A stretch of 64,000 nucleotides of DNA, from positions 1,550,001-1,614,000 of the forward strand of contig NZ_FUZP01000001.1 in the NCBI RefSeq assembly GCF_900167575.1, given 5' to 3'. Under the pieces are notes generated by a model. The model ran no database searches. It was given only the letters and a program-made list of their open reading frames with translations, and had not been told where the DNA came from. Made by a program: the position numbers and the translations under genes. This stretch comes from Okibacterium fritillariae. Lineage in GTDB: Bacteria > Actinomycetota > Actinomycetes > Actinomycetales > Microbacteriaceae. This document shows positions 35,002 through 44,663 of the stretch, one piece after another. Every line of letters starts with the position of its first letter. The first letter of the stretch is position 1.

Positions 35002-36420
35002 CTAAAGCGCGTGCAGAGGCTTTCCGGCCAGCGCGAGGAATGCTTCGCCGACCGCCTCGTTCTGCGTGGGGTGCGCGTGAATGAGGGGCGCGATGTCTTC
35101 GGGGTATGCCTCCCAGTTGACGACGAGCTGGCCTTCGCCGATGAGCTCACCGACGCGGGCGCCGATCATGTGCACACCGACGATGGGGCCGTCGTTGACG
35201 CGCACGACCTTGACCGACCCGGTCGTGCCGATGATTTCGCTCTTGCCGTTGCCGGCGAGGTTGTAGTCGTAGGTCGAGATCTTGTCGTCGCCCCACTGCT
35301 CTTTGGCCTTGGCTTCGCTGTAGCCGACCGAGGCGACCTCGGGGTCGCAGTAGGTGACCTTGGGGATGTTGATGTCGGGGATGACGATGGGCTTCAGGCC
35401 CGCGAGCTCTTCGGCCACGAAGATGCCCTGCTGGAACCCGCGGTGCGCGAGCTGCAGGCCGGGGACGATGTCGCCCACGGCGTAGACGCCGGGCACGCTC
35501 GTCTCGAGGCGCTCGTTGGTGATGACGAAGCCGCGGTCCATGGTGACGCCGACCTCTTCGTAGCCGAGGTTGGCCGTGGACGGGCCGCGACCGACGGCAA
35601 CGAGCAGCAGATCGGCGTCGAAGGTCTTGCCGTCTTCGAGCGTGACGACCACGCCGTCATCGTTCTGCGTGACGCTCTGGAAACGCACACCGAGCGAGTA
35701 GTTGATGCCGCGCTTGCGGAACGCGCGCTCGAGCGACTTCGAGATCGACTCGTCTTCGTTGGGGACCAGGTGGGGGAGCGCCTCGATGATCGTGACGTCG
35801 GAGCCGAAGGACTTCCAGACGCTCGCGAACTCGACACCGATGACACCGCCGCCGAGCACGGCGACCTTCTTGGGGATGAAGTCGAGCTGCAGCGCCTGCT
35901 CGCTCGTGATGACGCGGCCGCCGATGTCGAGGCCGGGCAGCGAGCGGCTGTAGGAGCCGGTGGCGAGGATGACGTTCTTACCCGTGATGGTGCGGTCGCC
36001 GACCTGGACGGTGGTGGGCGACGTGAGACGCCCCTCGCCCTCGATGGTCGTGATCTTGCGCGCCTTGACGAGGCCCTGCAGACCCTTGTACTTCTTGGCG
36101 ACGATGCCCTCGCGGTAGGCCGTGACGGCCTGGATGTCGACACCCTCGAACGTGGCCTTCACGCCGTACTTCTCGGAGTCGCGAGCGCCGTCGGCGATCT
36201 CGGCCGAGTGCAGCAGCGCCTTGGTGGGGATGCAGCCGCGGTGCAAGCAGGTGCCGCCGACCTTGTCCTTCTCGATCATGCCGACGGTGAAGCCGAGCTC
36301 TGACGCGCGCAACGCTGCGGCGTATCCGCCTGATCCACCGCCCAACACGACCAGGTCGAACGTGTCGCTCGATCCCTGGTTCTCAGACGTGGTGTTTCCG
36401 GACGGGTTGGTTTCCGACAC
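35002..36420 (-). CDS. lpdA: dihydrolipoamide dehydrogenase (E3)
   Basis: A 472-aa flavoprotein that reoxidises dihydrolipoamide with NAD. The FAD-binding VVLGGGSGGYAAALRA, the redox disulfide GGTCLHRGCIPTK (Cys58, Cys63), the NAD-binding VAVLGGGVIGVEFA and the C-terminal HAHPTQNEAVGEAFL with the catalytic His-Glu pair are all present. The GTG at 36418-36420 follows GGAGAAG. Co-oriented with sucB; together with aceE it would complete a PDH complex. Confidence 0.95.
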   Translation of the reverse strand: MSETNPSGNTTSENQGSSDTFDLVVLGGGSGGYAAALRASELGFTVGMIEKDKVGGTCLHRGCIPTKALLHSAEIADGARDSEKYGVKATFEGVDIQAVTAYREGIVAKKYKGLQGLVKARKITTIEGEGRLTSPTTVQVGDRTITGKNVILATGSYSRSLPGLDIGGRVITSEQALQLDFIPKKVAVLGGGVIGVEFASVWKSFGSDVTIIEALPHLVPNEDESISKSLERAFRKRGINYSLGVRFQSVTQNDDGVVVTLEDGKTFDADLLLVAVGRGPSTANLGYEEVGVTMDRGFVITNERLETSVPGVYAVGDIVPGLQLAHRGFQQGIFVAEELAGLKPIVIPDINIPKVTYCDPEVASVGYSEAKAKEQWGDDKISTYDYNLAGNGKSEIIGTTGSVKVVRVNDGPIVGVHMIGARVGELIGEGQLVVNWEAYPEDIAPLIHAHPTQNEAVGEAFLALAGKPLHAL

Positions 36421-36521
36421 TGAACTTCTCCCTCAAGCATCTGGTTGTGCGTGTTGCTGGTGTGCGCCCGCCTGGTTCTCAGGTGGCGCAGAGGCGGGCA
36501 TCCTTTGCCCATTCGAGCCTA

Positions 36522-38057
36522 CTACGGGCGGCTAAACTCTTCGGCCACTTTCAGCAGTGTGCGAACGCCCGACGCGGTCGGACCTCCACCCGTGAACCCA
36601 TAGGCGGCGTCAGTATTGTTCGACGGGCCGGCCGTGTCGATGTGGGTCCAGGGGATGGTGCCGCTGCCGTCCTCGGTGTCACCGATGAATTCGCGCAGGA
36701 ACGCGCCCGCGAGCAGCATGCCCCCGGCGGTCTGGCCGAGCTTGGCGTTCTGCAGGTCGGCGATGGGCGAATTGAGCTTCTTACGCAGTTCCTCGGCGAA
36801 CGGCATGGGCCACATGGGCTCGTCGACGGCGTCGGCTGCCGCCTTCACCTGGGCGACGAACGCGTCGTCTCCCATGAGTCCGGAGTAGCGGTTGCCGAGG
36901 GCGACCTGCTGGGCGCCGGTCAGGGTGGCGATATCGACGATGGCGTCGGGGAATTCCTCGCTCGCGGCGACGAGGCCGTCGGCCAGGACGAGGCGGCCCT
37001 CGGCATCCGTGTTGTTGATCTCGACGGTGGTGCCGCCGCGGATGGTGAGGATGTCGTCGGGGCGCATGGCCTGACCCGACGGCATGTTTTCGGCGATGCA
37101 CATCCAGGATGTGAGGCGCACGGGCAGTTCGAGGCGCGCGGCGGCGACGACGACGGCCAATACGCTCGCGGCACCCGCCATGTCGTACTTCATGCCGATC
37201 ATCGAGCCCGCGGGCTTTAGCGAGAGGCCGCCCGTGTCGAAGGTGATGCCCTTGCCGACGAGCGCGAGGTGTTTCGAGGCGCCCGCGGGGGAGTAGCTGA
37301 GCTTGACGAGGCGCGGGGGGCGAGCGGAACCCTGGCCGACGCCCATGATGCCGCCGAAGCCTTCGGCGACGAGCTGCTCCTCGTCCCAGATGGTGACGTC
37401 GATGGGGAGGCTTGCCGCGGCCTCGACGGCTGCCTGGGCGAGCGTCTCGGGGTAGAGATCGGACGGCGGGGTGTTGACGAGGTTCTTGACGGTCGACACG
37501 GCCTCGGCGACGGCGGAGGCGTGCGCGGCGACGTGGGATGCCTCATCCGACCCGTCGGCGACATGCTCGCCCGTGTGGTGCACGACGACGTTCTCGACGG
37601 CCTGCTTGTGCTCGCCGAGCGAGGCGCTGCGGTAGTCGAGGAAAGCGTAGGCACCCAGGGCGGCACCCTCGGCGAGCGCCTGGAGTTCATCTGCCGACTG
37701 CGTGGCGATAGCGATGGCGACGGTCGACTGACCGGCCAGCTGGCGGAGGGCCGAGCCGGCCGCGTAACGCAGGGATGCCGCATCCACCGTCGAACCGAGC
37801 CCGGCGACGGCCAGGGGGATCGAGGTGCCCGCGGGGGCCGGCAAGCGCACGAGCCCGTCCTTGGCACCCGTGGACCCCACCTGACGCAGCTGGGCCTCGA
37901 TGGCGTCGGTGTCGACGCTGCCGTCGAGAGTCACGAGGGCCGGGCCGTCGGCGGTCGATCGCGCGGCCAGCAGGATGATGTCGGGCTGAGTGTCGTTCGC
38001 CCCACTTCCGTATTCGGTGGTCGATCGGACGGTGAGGGAGATCTGCGGAACGCTCAT
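36522..38057 (-). CDS. pepA: leucyl aminopeptidase (M17 family)
   Basis: A 511-aa di-zinc aminopeptidase. Metal ligands and catalytic residues are in VGKGITFDTGGLSLKP (Lys, Asp), KYDMAGAASVL (Asp) and the M17 signature NNTDAEGRLVLADGL (Asp, Glu, Arg). The N-terminal 160 residues are the variable macro-like domain. Starts at 38057 and 38066 are both possible; 38057 is given. Corresponds to Rv2213 pepB, at the end of the conserved block. Confidence 0.92.
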   Translation of the reverse strand: MSVPQISLTVRSTTEYGSGANDTQPDIILLAARSTADGPALVTLDGSVDTDAIEAQLRQVGSTGAKDGLVRLPAPAGTSIPLAVAGLGSTVDAASLRYAAGSALRQLAGQSTVAIAIATQSADELQALAEGAALGAYAFLDYRSASLGEHKQAVENVVVHHTGEHVADGSDEASHVAAHASAVAEAVSTVKNLVNTPPSDLYPETLAQAAVEAAASLPIDVTIWDEEQLVAEGFGGIMGVGQGSARPPRLVKLSYSPAGASKHLALVGKGITFDTGGLSLKPAGSMIGMKYDMAGAASVLAVVVAAARLELPVRLTSWMCIAENMPSGQAMRPDDILTIRGGTTVEINNTDAEGRLVLADGLVAASEEFPDAIVDIATLTGAQQVALGNRYSGLMGDDAFVAQVKAAADAVDEPMWPMPFAEELRKKLNSPIADLQNAKLGQTAGGMLLAGAFLREFIGDTEDGSGTIPWTHIDTAGPSNNTDAAYGFTGGGPTASGVRTLLKVAEEFSRP

Positions 38058-38182
38058 TCCATCCATGTTAGGTGCTCGTTGCTGGGCGCCAGGTGCCCGC
38101 ACCCGCGCCTGTTCGCTCTCGGCGCGACGCCCGACGGCCCGATCGAGCCACCTCCGGCCATGGCCCCGTTTAGAGTTGGAGG

Positions 38183-39115
38183 ATGAACGAGACCGACCGG
38201 CTGTACCAGACCACCGACGCCTTCGGACGGGTGCCGAGCGGCCTCGACCTCGTCGTCTCACTGACGGGTTTCTCCGATGCGGGTTCCGCTGCGTCGCAGT
38301 TCAACGAGTACGCCCTGGGCGCCCTGACCTCTGAACCCGTCGCCGTCTTCGACAACGACGTACTGCTCGACTACCGTGCGCGACGTCCCATCATCTACTT
38401 CAATCAAGATCACGTGAGCGACTACTCGCCCGCGAAGTTGCAGTTGAGCCTCGCCTTCGACGACCTGCAGCAGCCGTTCCTCTTGCTCACGGGCTACGAG
38501 CCCGACTTCCGCTGGGACGGGTTCATCGCGCAGGTGCTTGACCTCATGGACCAGTTCGAGGTCGCGTCGACGACGTGGGTGCACGCCATCCCCATGCCCG
38601 TTCCGCACACGCGCCCCATCGGCGTCACGGTCTCGGGCAACCGCTCCGACCTGATCGAGTCGATGAGCGTCTGGCGCCCGCACACGCAGGTGCCGGCCAA
38701 CGTCTTGCACCTGCTCGAGTTCCGGCTCGCGGCGCGCGGGGCGGATGTCTCGGGCTTCGCGCTCCTGATTCCGCACTACCTGGCCGACACCGAGTATCCG
38801 TCGGCGGCCCTCGCCGCGATCGACAGCATCAGCGCCGCCACCGGGCTCATCCTGCCCACCGACTCCCTGCGCGAAGACGGTCGCGAGTTCGTCTCGCGCA
38901 TCGACGAGCAGGTCGCGGGCAACGAAGAGCTGCAGCGCCTCGTCGGAACGCTCGAGGAGCGCTACGACACCTATATGGAGGGGAGCGCGCTGAAGTCGCC
39001 GCTCGTCGACTCCGAGGGCGGGCTGCCGTCGGCCGACGAGATCGCGGCCGAGCTCGAGAAGTTCCTCGCGGGTCGCCGTGGCGGAGACGAGCGTCGCCCC
39101 GAGGACTGGCGCTAG
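38183..39115 (+). CDS. PAC2 family protein
   Basis: A 310-aa member of the PAC2 family (proteasome assembly chaperone-like fold), common in Actinobacteria. Typical segments are LVVSLTGFSDAGSAASQF, QDHVSDYSPAKLQL, WVHAIPMPVPHTRP and VSGFALLIPHYLADTEYP. It is cytosolic. The bacterial function is unknown, and no proteasome genes are in the window. Divergent from pepA. Confidence 0.9.
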   Translation: MNETDRLYQTTDAFGRVPSGLDLVVSLTGFSDAGSAASQFNEYALGALTSEPVAVFDNDVLLDYRARRPIIYFNQDHVSDYSPAKLQLSLAFDDLQQPFLLLTGYEPDFRWDGFIAQVLDLMDQFEVASTTWVHAIPMPVPHTRPIGVTVSGNRSDLIESMSVWRPHTQVPANVLHLLEFRLAARGADVSGFALLIPHYLADTEYPSAALAAIDSISAATGLILPTDSLREDGREFVSRIDEQVAGNEELQRLVGTLEERYDTYMEGSALKSPLVDSEGGLPSADEIAAELEKFLAGRRGGDERRPEDWR

Positions 39116-39221
39116 CAGTTTCACCCGGCGCACTCGTTCGGCGCGCCTTCTTCTCTAGCCGGCGGCATCCGTCTAGCGCTCGACTGTCATCCGCTGTGCG
39201 CAGCAGGCGTAGGGTTGTCCG

Positions 39222-40544
39222 GTGAACTCTCGCAGATCTTGGCTCGTTTTCGGGATCGGCGTCTTCGCCTACATCGCCGCAGTGATGCAGCGCACCACTC
39301 TCGGGGTGGCAGGGGTCTCGGCCGTCGACCGGTTCGACGCATCCGCCGCCGCCCTGTCGTCGATCGCCGTTCTTCAACTCATCGTCTATGCCGCTATGCA
39401 GGTGCCGGTGGGCGTGCTCATCGACCGCCTGGGCCCCCGCGTGCTCATCATGTCGGGGCTCGTCATGCTCGTTATCGGCCAGAGCCTCATGGCGTTCGCC
39501 GAGGTCATCCCGCAGGCGATCGGCGGTCGCATCCTCGTCGGTGCCGGCGATGCCGCGATCTTCGTCTCGGTCATGCGTCTGGTGACCTCGTGGTTCCAGG
39601 GGCGCATCGTGCCCCAGCTGTCGCAGTGGGTGGGCAACTTGGGCCAGCTCGGCCAGGTGCTGTCCGCCATCCCCTTCGCGTTCGTTCTGCACTCATTCGG
39701 ATGGCAGCCGGCCTTCCTCTTCGCCGCCGCCATGGCCGCGCTGGCCCTCGTTCTCGGCCTCGCGTGCATCCGCGACCGACCGCGCGACTCGATCGAGCCG
39801 CCACGCGTGAGCAGTTGGGGCGAGGCCCTGCACCAGCTGAAGCTCAGCTTCAAACGCCCCGGCACCCAGCTCGGCTTCTGGGCTCACTTCGTCACACAGT
39901 CGAGCGGAACGGTCTTCTCGTTGCTCTGGGGCATCCCGTTCCTCGTCTACGGCCTCGGCTACACCGAGGGCTTCGCGGCCGCGATGCTGCTCGTGATCGT
40001 GGGATCCGGCGTGGTCTTCGGGCCGCTCCTCGGGTTGCTGACGGCGCGCTACCCCTATCGCCGGTCGAATCTCGTGCTGGGCATCGTCTTCGCGATGGCG
40101 GTGGCCTGGACCGCGGTTCTGCTCTGGCCGGGAACGCCGCCCTTCTGGCTCGTGCTTCTGCTCCTCATCGTTCTGGGCGCGGGCGGCCCGGGCTCGCTCA
40201 TCGGCTTCGACTTCGCGCGCACCTTCAACCCCACGCGCGTGCTCGGCTCGGCCAATGGCGTGGTCAACGTGGGCGGGTTCCTCGCCAGCTTCGTCATGAT
40301 GTTCCTCATCGGCACCGTGCTGGATGCCCTCGGCCATGGCGCCGACTCGCCGTCCGAGCTCTATTCGCTCGATTCGTTCCGGGCCGCCTTCTGCGTGCAA
40401 TACGTGGTCATCGGTGCGGGTGTCGTCATGCTCCTGCACGCCCGCCGTCGCACGCGTCGACGCCAGAACGAAGAAGAAGGAATACGCGTGGCCCCCATCT
40501 GGGTTGCACTGGTACACAAGCTGAGGCGCGGACGGCGACGCTGA
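39222..40544 (+). CDS. MFS transporter
   Basis: A 440-aa major facilitator with about 12 membrane helices. The conserved loop 2-3 motif is VGVLIDRLGPRVLIMSG, and the N-terminal WLVFGIGVFAYIAAVMQR starts helix 1. The NNP/uhpC-like segment RILVGAGDAAIFVSVMRLVTSWF suggests a solute or metabolite symporter rather than a drug pump, but the substrate is unknown. The GTG start at 39222 gives VNSRRSW. No partner gene is evident; a 317-nt gap before sigA follows. Confidence 0.88.
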   Translation: MNSRRSWLVFGIGVFAYIAAVMQRTTLGVAGVSAVDRFDASAAALSSIAVLQLIVYAAMQVPVGVLIDRLGPRVLIMSGLVMLVIGQSLMAFAEVIPQAIGGRILVGAGDAAIFVSVMRLVTSWFQGRIVPQLSQWVGNLGQLGQVLSAIPFAFVLHSFGWQPAFLFAAAMAALALVLGLACIRDRPRDSIEPPRVSSWGEALHQLKLSFKRPGTQLGFWAHFVTQSSGTVFSLLWGIPFLVYGLGYTEGFAAAMLLVIVGSGVVFGPLLGLLTARYPYRRSNLVLGIVFAMAVAWTAVLLWPGTPPFWLVLLLLIVLGAGGPGSLIGFDFARTFNPTRVLGSANGVVNVGGFLASFVMMFLIGTVLDALGHGADSPSELYSLDSFRAAFCVQYVVIGAGVVMLLHARRRTRRRQNEEEGIRVAPIWVALVHKLRRGRRR

Positions 40545-40861
40545 GTCATCGAGGCACCCCCGTCCGTGGCTTAGATTTGCAGAAAACCGTGGCATAATGG
40601 TTGACAGAGACCCGGTCTTGTCATAGGCGCATCCGAAACTCGTGATTCCCCCCGTGCATCCGCACAGGAAAAGGAAGCACCGTGATTTCGGGTGAGTTCG
40701 TTTAGGACTTGACATGGGTCTTCGTAATGTCCGAAAACACGTGAAAGCGTGTCTGTCCGATACCTGTTGCGTCCGTGTGCGGGGGAGCGATATCGCTGAC
40801 ACACGGGCCTCGAATAAAGTCGCGTCGCTCCCGGGGACGCGTGGGACTGGAAGGTGTTCGT
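40545..40861 (+). promoter_or_regulatory. sigA upstream region with candidate promoter and a tiny ORF
   Basis: A 317-nt gap. CATAAT at 40593-40598 is a good -10, but the -35 candidate (TTAGAT, about 40571) is poor. A GTG at about 40682 behind AAAGGAAG opens a seven-codon frame, then TAG. An ACACG/CGTGT mini-hairpin follows around 40737-40755. No larger gene is seen. It probably holds the sigA promoter and a long leader. Confidence 0.4.
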
Positions 40862-42211
40862 ATGGCCACTAAGGCCGCCGTAGCCGCTGCAGAAGCGGTT
40901 ACCTCCGAAACAGAGGTCGACACCGTCGACCAGAAGACCACCGCCGCGGCCAAGAAGGCCCCGGCGAAGAAGGCAGCTGCCGCTAAGGCTCCCGCCGCAA
41001 AGGCTCCTGCCGCCAAGGCTCCGGCCAAGAAGGCGCCCGCCAAGAAGGCTGCCGGCACCACCGCCAAGCGCGGCACCAAGGCCGCAGCCACCGACGAGCC
41101 CGATGAGGACGCCGAGCCCGTCGAAGACGTCGCGATCGAGGTCGACGACGACGAGACCGCCGAGGTCGAAGAGGGCACGGGGGAGAAGGCCGCCGTGGCC
41201 GCCGCCGCCGAGGTCCTGCCGCAGGGCGCCATGGTGCTCTCGTTCGGCGGCGACGACGAGGACGAGGTCCCCGTCTACTCCAGCGCTATCACCGGTGCCA
41301 CCGCCGACCCGGTCAAGGACTACCTGAAGCAGATCGGTAAAGTCGCGCTGCTGAACGCGGCCGAAGAGGTCGAGCTCGCCATGCGCATCGAAGCGGGCCT
41401 GTTCGCCGAAGACAAGCTGTCGCACATGACCGACCAGGAGAAGCGCACGCAGCTCGGCCGCGAGCTCACCTGGGTCGCGAAAGACGGTGCCCGTGCCAAG
41501 AGCCACTTGCTCGGTGCCAACCTCCGACTCGTCGTCTCGCTCGCGAAGCGCTACACGGGCCGCGGCATGCAGTTCCTCGACCTGATCCAGGAAGGCAACC
41601 TGGGCCTCATCCGTGCCGTCGAGAAGTTCGACTACACCAAGGGCTTCAAGTTCTCGACCTACGCCACCTGGTGGATCCGTCAGGCCATTACGCGCGCCAT
41701 GGCCGATCAGGCCCGCACCATCCGCATCCCCGTGCACATGGTCGAGGTCATCAACAAGCTCGCCCGCGTGCAGCGCCAGATGCTCCAGGACCTGGGTCGC
41801 GAACCCACGCCCGAAGAGCTGAGCCGCGAACTCGACATGACGCCCGAGAAGGTCGTCGAGGTGCAGAAGTACGGCCGCGAGCCCATCTCTCTCCACACCC
41901 CGCTGGGTGAAGACGGCGACAGCGAATTCGGTGACTTGATCGAAGACACCGAGGCCGTGGTCCCCGCCGACGCAGTGGGATTCACCATGCTGCAGAAGCA
42001 GCTGGAAAGCCTGCTCGACTCGCTCTCCGAGCGCGAAGCCGGAGTCATCCGCATGCGCTTCGGCCTGGGCGATGGCATGCCGAAGACACTCGACCAGATC
42101 GGCGACACGTTCGGGGTCACCCGCGAACGCATCCGTCAGATCGAATCCAAGACGATGGCGAAGCTGCGCCACCCGTCGCGGTCGCAGTCGCTTCGGGACT
42201 ACCTTGAGTAA
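40862..42211 (+). CDS. sigA: primary sigma factor
   Basis: A 449-aa group 1 sigma factor. Regions 1.2 ([17 protein letters not shown]), 2 ([36 protein letters not shown]...[14 protein letters not shown]), 3 and 4 ([32 protein letters not shown]) are intact. The N-terminal 80 residues are Lys/Ala/Pro repeats resembling histone H1 tails, usual in Microbacteriaceae SigA, followed by an acidic stretch. The ATG at 40862 follows GGAAGG. The stop overlaps the murT start. Confidence 0.97.
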   Translation: MATKAAVAAAEAVTSETEVDTVDQKTTAAAKKAPAKKAAAAKAPAAKAPAAKAPAKKAPAKKAAGTTAKRGTKAAATDEPDEDAEPVEDVAIEVDDDETAEVEEGTGEKAAVAAAAEVLPQGAMVLSFGGDDEDEVPVYSSAITGATADPVKDYLKQIGKVALLNAAEEVELAMRIEAGLFAEDKLSHMTDQEKRTQLGRELTWVAKDGARAKSHLLGANLRLVVSLAKRYTGRGMQFLDLIQEGNLGLIRAVEKFDYTKGFKFSTYATWWIRQAITRAMADQARTIRIPVHMVEVINKLARVQRQMLQDLGREPTPEELSRELDMTPEKVVEVQKYGREPISLHTPLGEDGDSEFGDLIEDTEAVVPADAVGFTMLQKQLESLLDSLSEREAGVIRMRFGLGDGMPKTLDQIGDTFGVTRERIRQIESKTMAKLRHPSRSQSLRDYLE

Positions 42212-43508
42212 GCCCGGAAGCCTCGCGTTCGTACCCCCCGTCGTTGCGGGCCGGCTCGCCCGGTTCGCAACCCGGTTGCGCGGCGGCGGAAGTGCGTTCC
42301 CGGGGCTCGTAGCCCAGAAGGTGGCGCCCACGTTCATCAGCGACGTTATGTCGCAGCTGCCCTACGGCGCCGTCGTGGTGCTCGGGTCGAACGGCAAGTC
42401 GACGACCACCAACATCCTGACCGCCATCGTGCGCGAACACGGCTTGAAGGTGTTCTCGAACCCGTCGGGCGCGAACATGCCGCAGGGCATCGCCTCGGCG
42501 CTGCTTGCCGACACGTCGTTGACGGGCAAGCTCGACGCCGATATCGCCATCCTCGAGGTGGACGAGGCCTACGGTCAGTTGATCTGCCGTCAGGTGAAGC
42601 CGCGCTCGGCCGTCATCCTCAACCTCGTGGTCGACCAGATCTATCGCTTCGGCGAGCCCGACCGAGTCGCGGGCATGTTCCGCGACATCCTGGGCGAGGT
42701 CAGCGACTACGTCGCGCTCAACCGCGACGACAACTTCCTCGCCAACCTCGGCACCACGATCGAGAACGAGGGTCGTTTGGCGATCGACTACTTCGGCGTC
42801 GACGCCGAGGTGCTCGCCGCCGCGCCGCACGGTCAGGTCTCCGCCACGGACTATGCCGGAGGCAAGGCCGACCCGTCGGCCGCACCCCGGCACGTGGTGG
42901 CCGAAGTGGTCGCTGCTTCTGGCTATGACGCGACCATCTCGTTCGAGGGCGTCGAACACGCGGTGCGCATGCCCGCTCGCGGGTTGCACTACGCCGTCGA
43001 TATCGCCGCCGCTTTCACCTTGGCGCGCAAGACGCTCGGCGAGAAGTTCGACATTGCGAAAGCCATCCACGCCGTGCAGACCACCAAGACCGTCTACGGT
43101 CGCGGCGAGATCCTCACGGTGGACGGCGTCGAGATCGAGATCCTCATGCTCAAGAACCTCGCGAGCCTGCAGCTCAACCTCGACTCGCTCGACCGCGTGC
43201 CCGACTCGGTGCTCTTCGCGTACGACGACTCCAGCTACGACCCGTCCTGGCTCTACACAGCTGACCTGTCGAAGCTCGACTACGTCGACGTGATCTCTGG
43301 CCCCAAGGGCGCCTTCATCGCCCTGCGCCTCGCCTATGAGGGCAAGGGATACGGCGTGATCGAGAGCGACACGACGAAGGCGGTGCAGCGCATGCTCGAC
43401 GGTCCCAAGCCGAAGAGCGGGCGACACACGTTCTTCCTCGACTACGACCAGATGTTGCTGACTCGCAAATACCTGGGCTACAAAGACCTGGAAGCGGGTG
43501 CGGCATGA
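42204..43508 (+). CDS. murT: MurT-like Mur ligase without the zinc ribbon
   Basis: A 434-aa Mur-ligase-type enzyme (DUF1727 at the C-terminus). In other bacteria MurT with GatD amidates the D-Glu alpha-carboxyl of lipid II. The ATP P-loop is GSNGKSTTT (residues 61-69) and the central Mur ligase fold follows ([23 protein letters not shown]). The four-Cys zinc ribbon of S. aureus MurT is missing: there is only one Cys in the whole protein (LICRQ). The TTG at 42204 overlaps the sigA stop by 8 nt. It overlaps gatD by 4 nt (ATGA), so the two are coupled. Confidence 0.88.
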   Translation: MSKPGSLAFVPPVVAGRLARFATRLRGGGSAFPGLVAQKVAPTFISDVMSQLPYGAVVVLGSNGKSTTTNILTAIVREHGLKVFSNPSGANMPQGIASALLADTSLTGKLDADIAILEVDEAYGQLICRQVKPRSAVILNLVVDQIYRFGEPDRVAGMFRDILGEVSDYVALNRDDNFLANLGTTIENEGRLAIDYFGVDAEVLAAAPHGQVSATDYAGGKADPSAAPRHVVAEVVAASGYDATISFEGVEHAVRMPARGLHYAVDIAAAFTLARKTLGEKFDIAKAIHAVQTTKTVYGRGEILTVDGVEIEILMLKNLASLQLNLDSLDRVPDSVLFAYDDSSYDPSWLYTADLSKLDYVDVISGPKGAFIALRLAYEGKGYGVIESDTTKAVQRMLDGPKPKSGRHTFFLDYDQMLLTRKYLGYKDLEAGAA

Positions 43509-44245
43509 CCATCAAGATCGTTGAGCTCTACCGCGACTACCTCGCCGTGAACGGCGACGTGGGTAACGTTTTCGTGCTGGCACGCCGCATGCGACTCGCC
43601 GGTATCGATGTCGAAGAGATCCAGGTGAACGAGGGCGACGACCTGCCCGAGGGCGCCGATATCGTGACCATCGGCTCGGGGCCGGGAAGCGCCGTGCGCG
43701 CCATCGCGCCCGAGCTGCAGCGCCACGCCGAGACCCTGCAGTCGTGGGCCGCCGCTGGTGTGCCCATGATCGCGGTCGGAGGAGGCTTCCACCTCTTCGG
43801 TCGCACGGTCTCGTTCGGCGAGGCTGGCACGGTTCAGGGCGCGGGCGTGTTCCCGATGGACACCGACGCCAACGTCGCGCGCGTGCGCACCGACGCTTTC
43901 GCGGCCGACAGCAACTACGGGCTGCTCGTCGGCACGGAGAACCACAGCTCGGAGTCCGTCATCGACGGTGGCACGGCGGTGCCGCTTGGCACCGTGCGCA
44001 ATGGACGCGGCAACCGTGTCGCACCCAATGGTGCGCGCCACGAAGGCATCGTCGTGAACGAGGCGGTTGGAACCCACCTGGGTGGGCCCGTACTCGTGCT
44101 CAACCCGCAGCTGACCGACCACATCATCGAGGTCGCGACGACGCGCCGCGGCGAGACCTATACGAAGAATGCCGAACACGAGTCGATCGACCGCGTGGTC
44201 GACCTGGCGCGCACGGTGCTCATCGACAAGGCGAACCTCGGCTAG
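43505..44245 (+). CDS. gatD: GatD-like protein lacking glutaminase catalytic residues
   Basis: A 246-aa homologue of GatD, the class I (CobB/CobQ-type) glutaminase partner of MurT. Fold landmarks are kept: [21 protein letters not shown] and GARHEGIVVNEAVGTHLGGPVLVLNPQL. The nucleophile elbow reads IAVGGGFHLFG, with Gly92 where the catalytic Cys belongs, and GTHLGGP has Gly193 where the catalytic His of GTYLHGP belongs. The protein contains no Cys. It cannot be a normal glutaminase. It may be a structural partner of MurT, or have another substrate. The ATG overlaps the murT stop. Confidence 0.85.
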   Translation: MTIKIVELYRDYLAVNGDVGNVFVLARRMRLAGIDVEEIQVNEGDDLPEGADIVTIGSGPGSAVRAIAPELQRHAETLQSWAAAGVPMIAVGGGFHLFGRTVSFGEAGTVQGAGVFPMDTDANVARVRTDAFAADSNYGLLVGTENHSSESVIDGGTAVPLGTVRNGRGNRVAPNGARHEGIVVNEAVGTHLGGPVLVLNPQLTDHIIEVATTRRGETYTKNAEHESIDRVVDLARTVLIDKANLG

Positions 44246-44307
44246 AGCACTCGCAACGCTCGGAGCCTCCAGCGGGCCATGAGCGCCGAATACAGTCAGA
44301 CAACACA

Positions 44308-44337
44308 GAAGCGCCCGACCTGATGGTCGGGCGCTTC
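44308..44337. terminator. bidirectional hairpin terminator after gatD
   Basis: GAAGCGCCCGACC and GGTCGGGCGCTTC form a perfect 13-bp stem around TGAT. It lies between convergent gatD and the DUF7455 gene. Confidence 0.88.
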
Positions 44338-44417
44338 GTCGTGTCAGAAGGATGGTTCGTCACGAAGACGGTGGGGTGCACGGCGGCATCGTGTGACGCC
44401 GTGCACGGACGGGCTGA

Positions 44418-44663
44418 CTAGGCGCGCTGCTCTTCGAACAGTCGCGACGACTCGTCGTGCCAGGTGTGAGCGATCGAGGACAGCTTCTCCTGGTACTTGC
44501 GGCCGTGGTGGGCGCAGAAGAAGAGTTCGCCGTTGTTGATCGTCACGCGGATGTAAGCCTGGGCCCCGCAGCTGTCGCAGCGGTCGGCCGCGGTCAGTTG
44601 CTGCTGGGCTGCATCGGTGCCCGTAGCGGTGTCGATGCCTGTTTCGTTTGCGATGTGTGACAT
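44418..44663 (-). CDS. DUF7455 small zinc-finger-like protein
   Basis: An 81-aa protein with a Cys pair DRCDSCGAQAYIRV and a second pair-like site LFFCAHHGRKY, giving a Cys3His-type zinc site. It is an actinobacterial family encoded near sigA; function is unknown. The ATG at 44663 (MSHIANETGID) follows AGGAGGG, so the longer upstream frame is not used. Divergent from parE. Confidence 0.88.
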   Translation of the reverse strand: MSHIANETGIDTATGTDAAQQQLTAADRCDSCGAQAYIRVTINNGELFFCAHHGRKYQEKLSSIAHTWHDESSRLFEEQRA

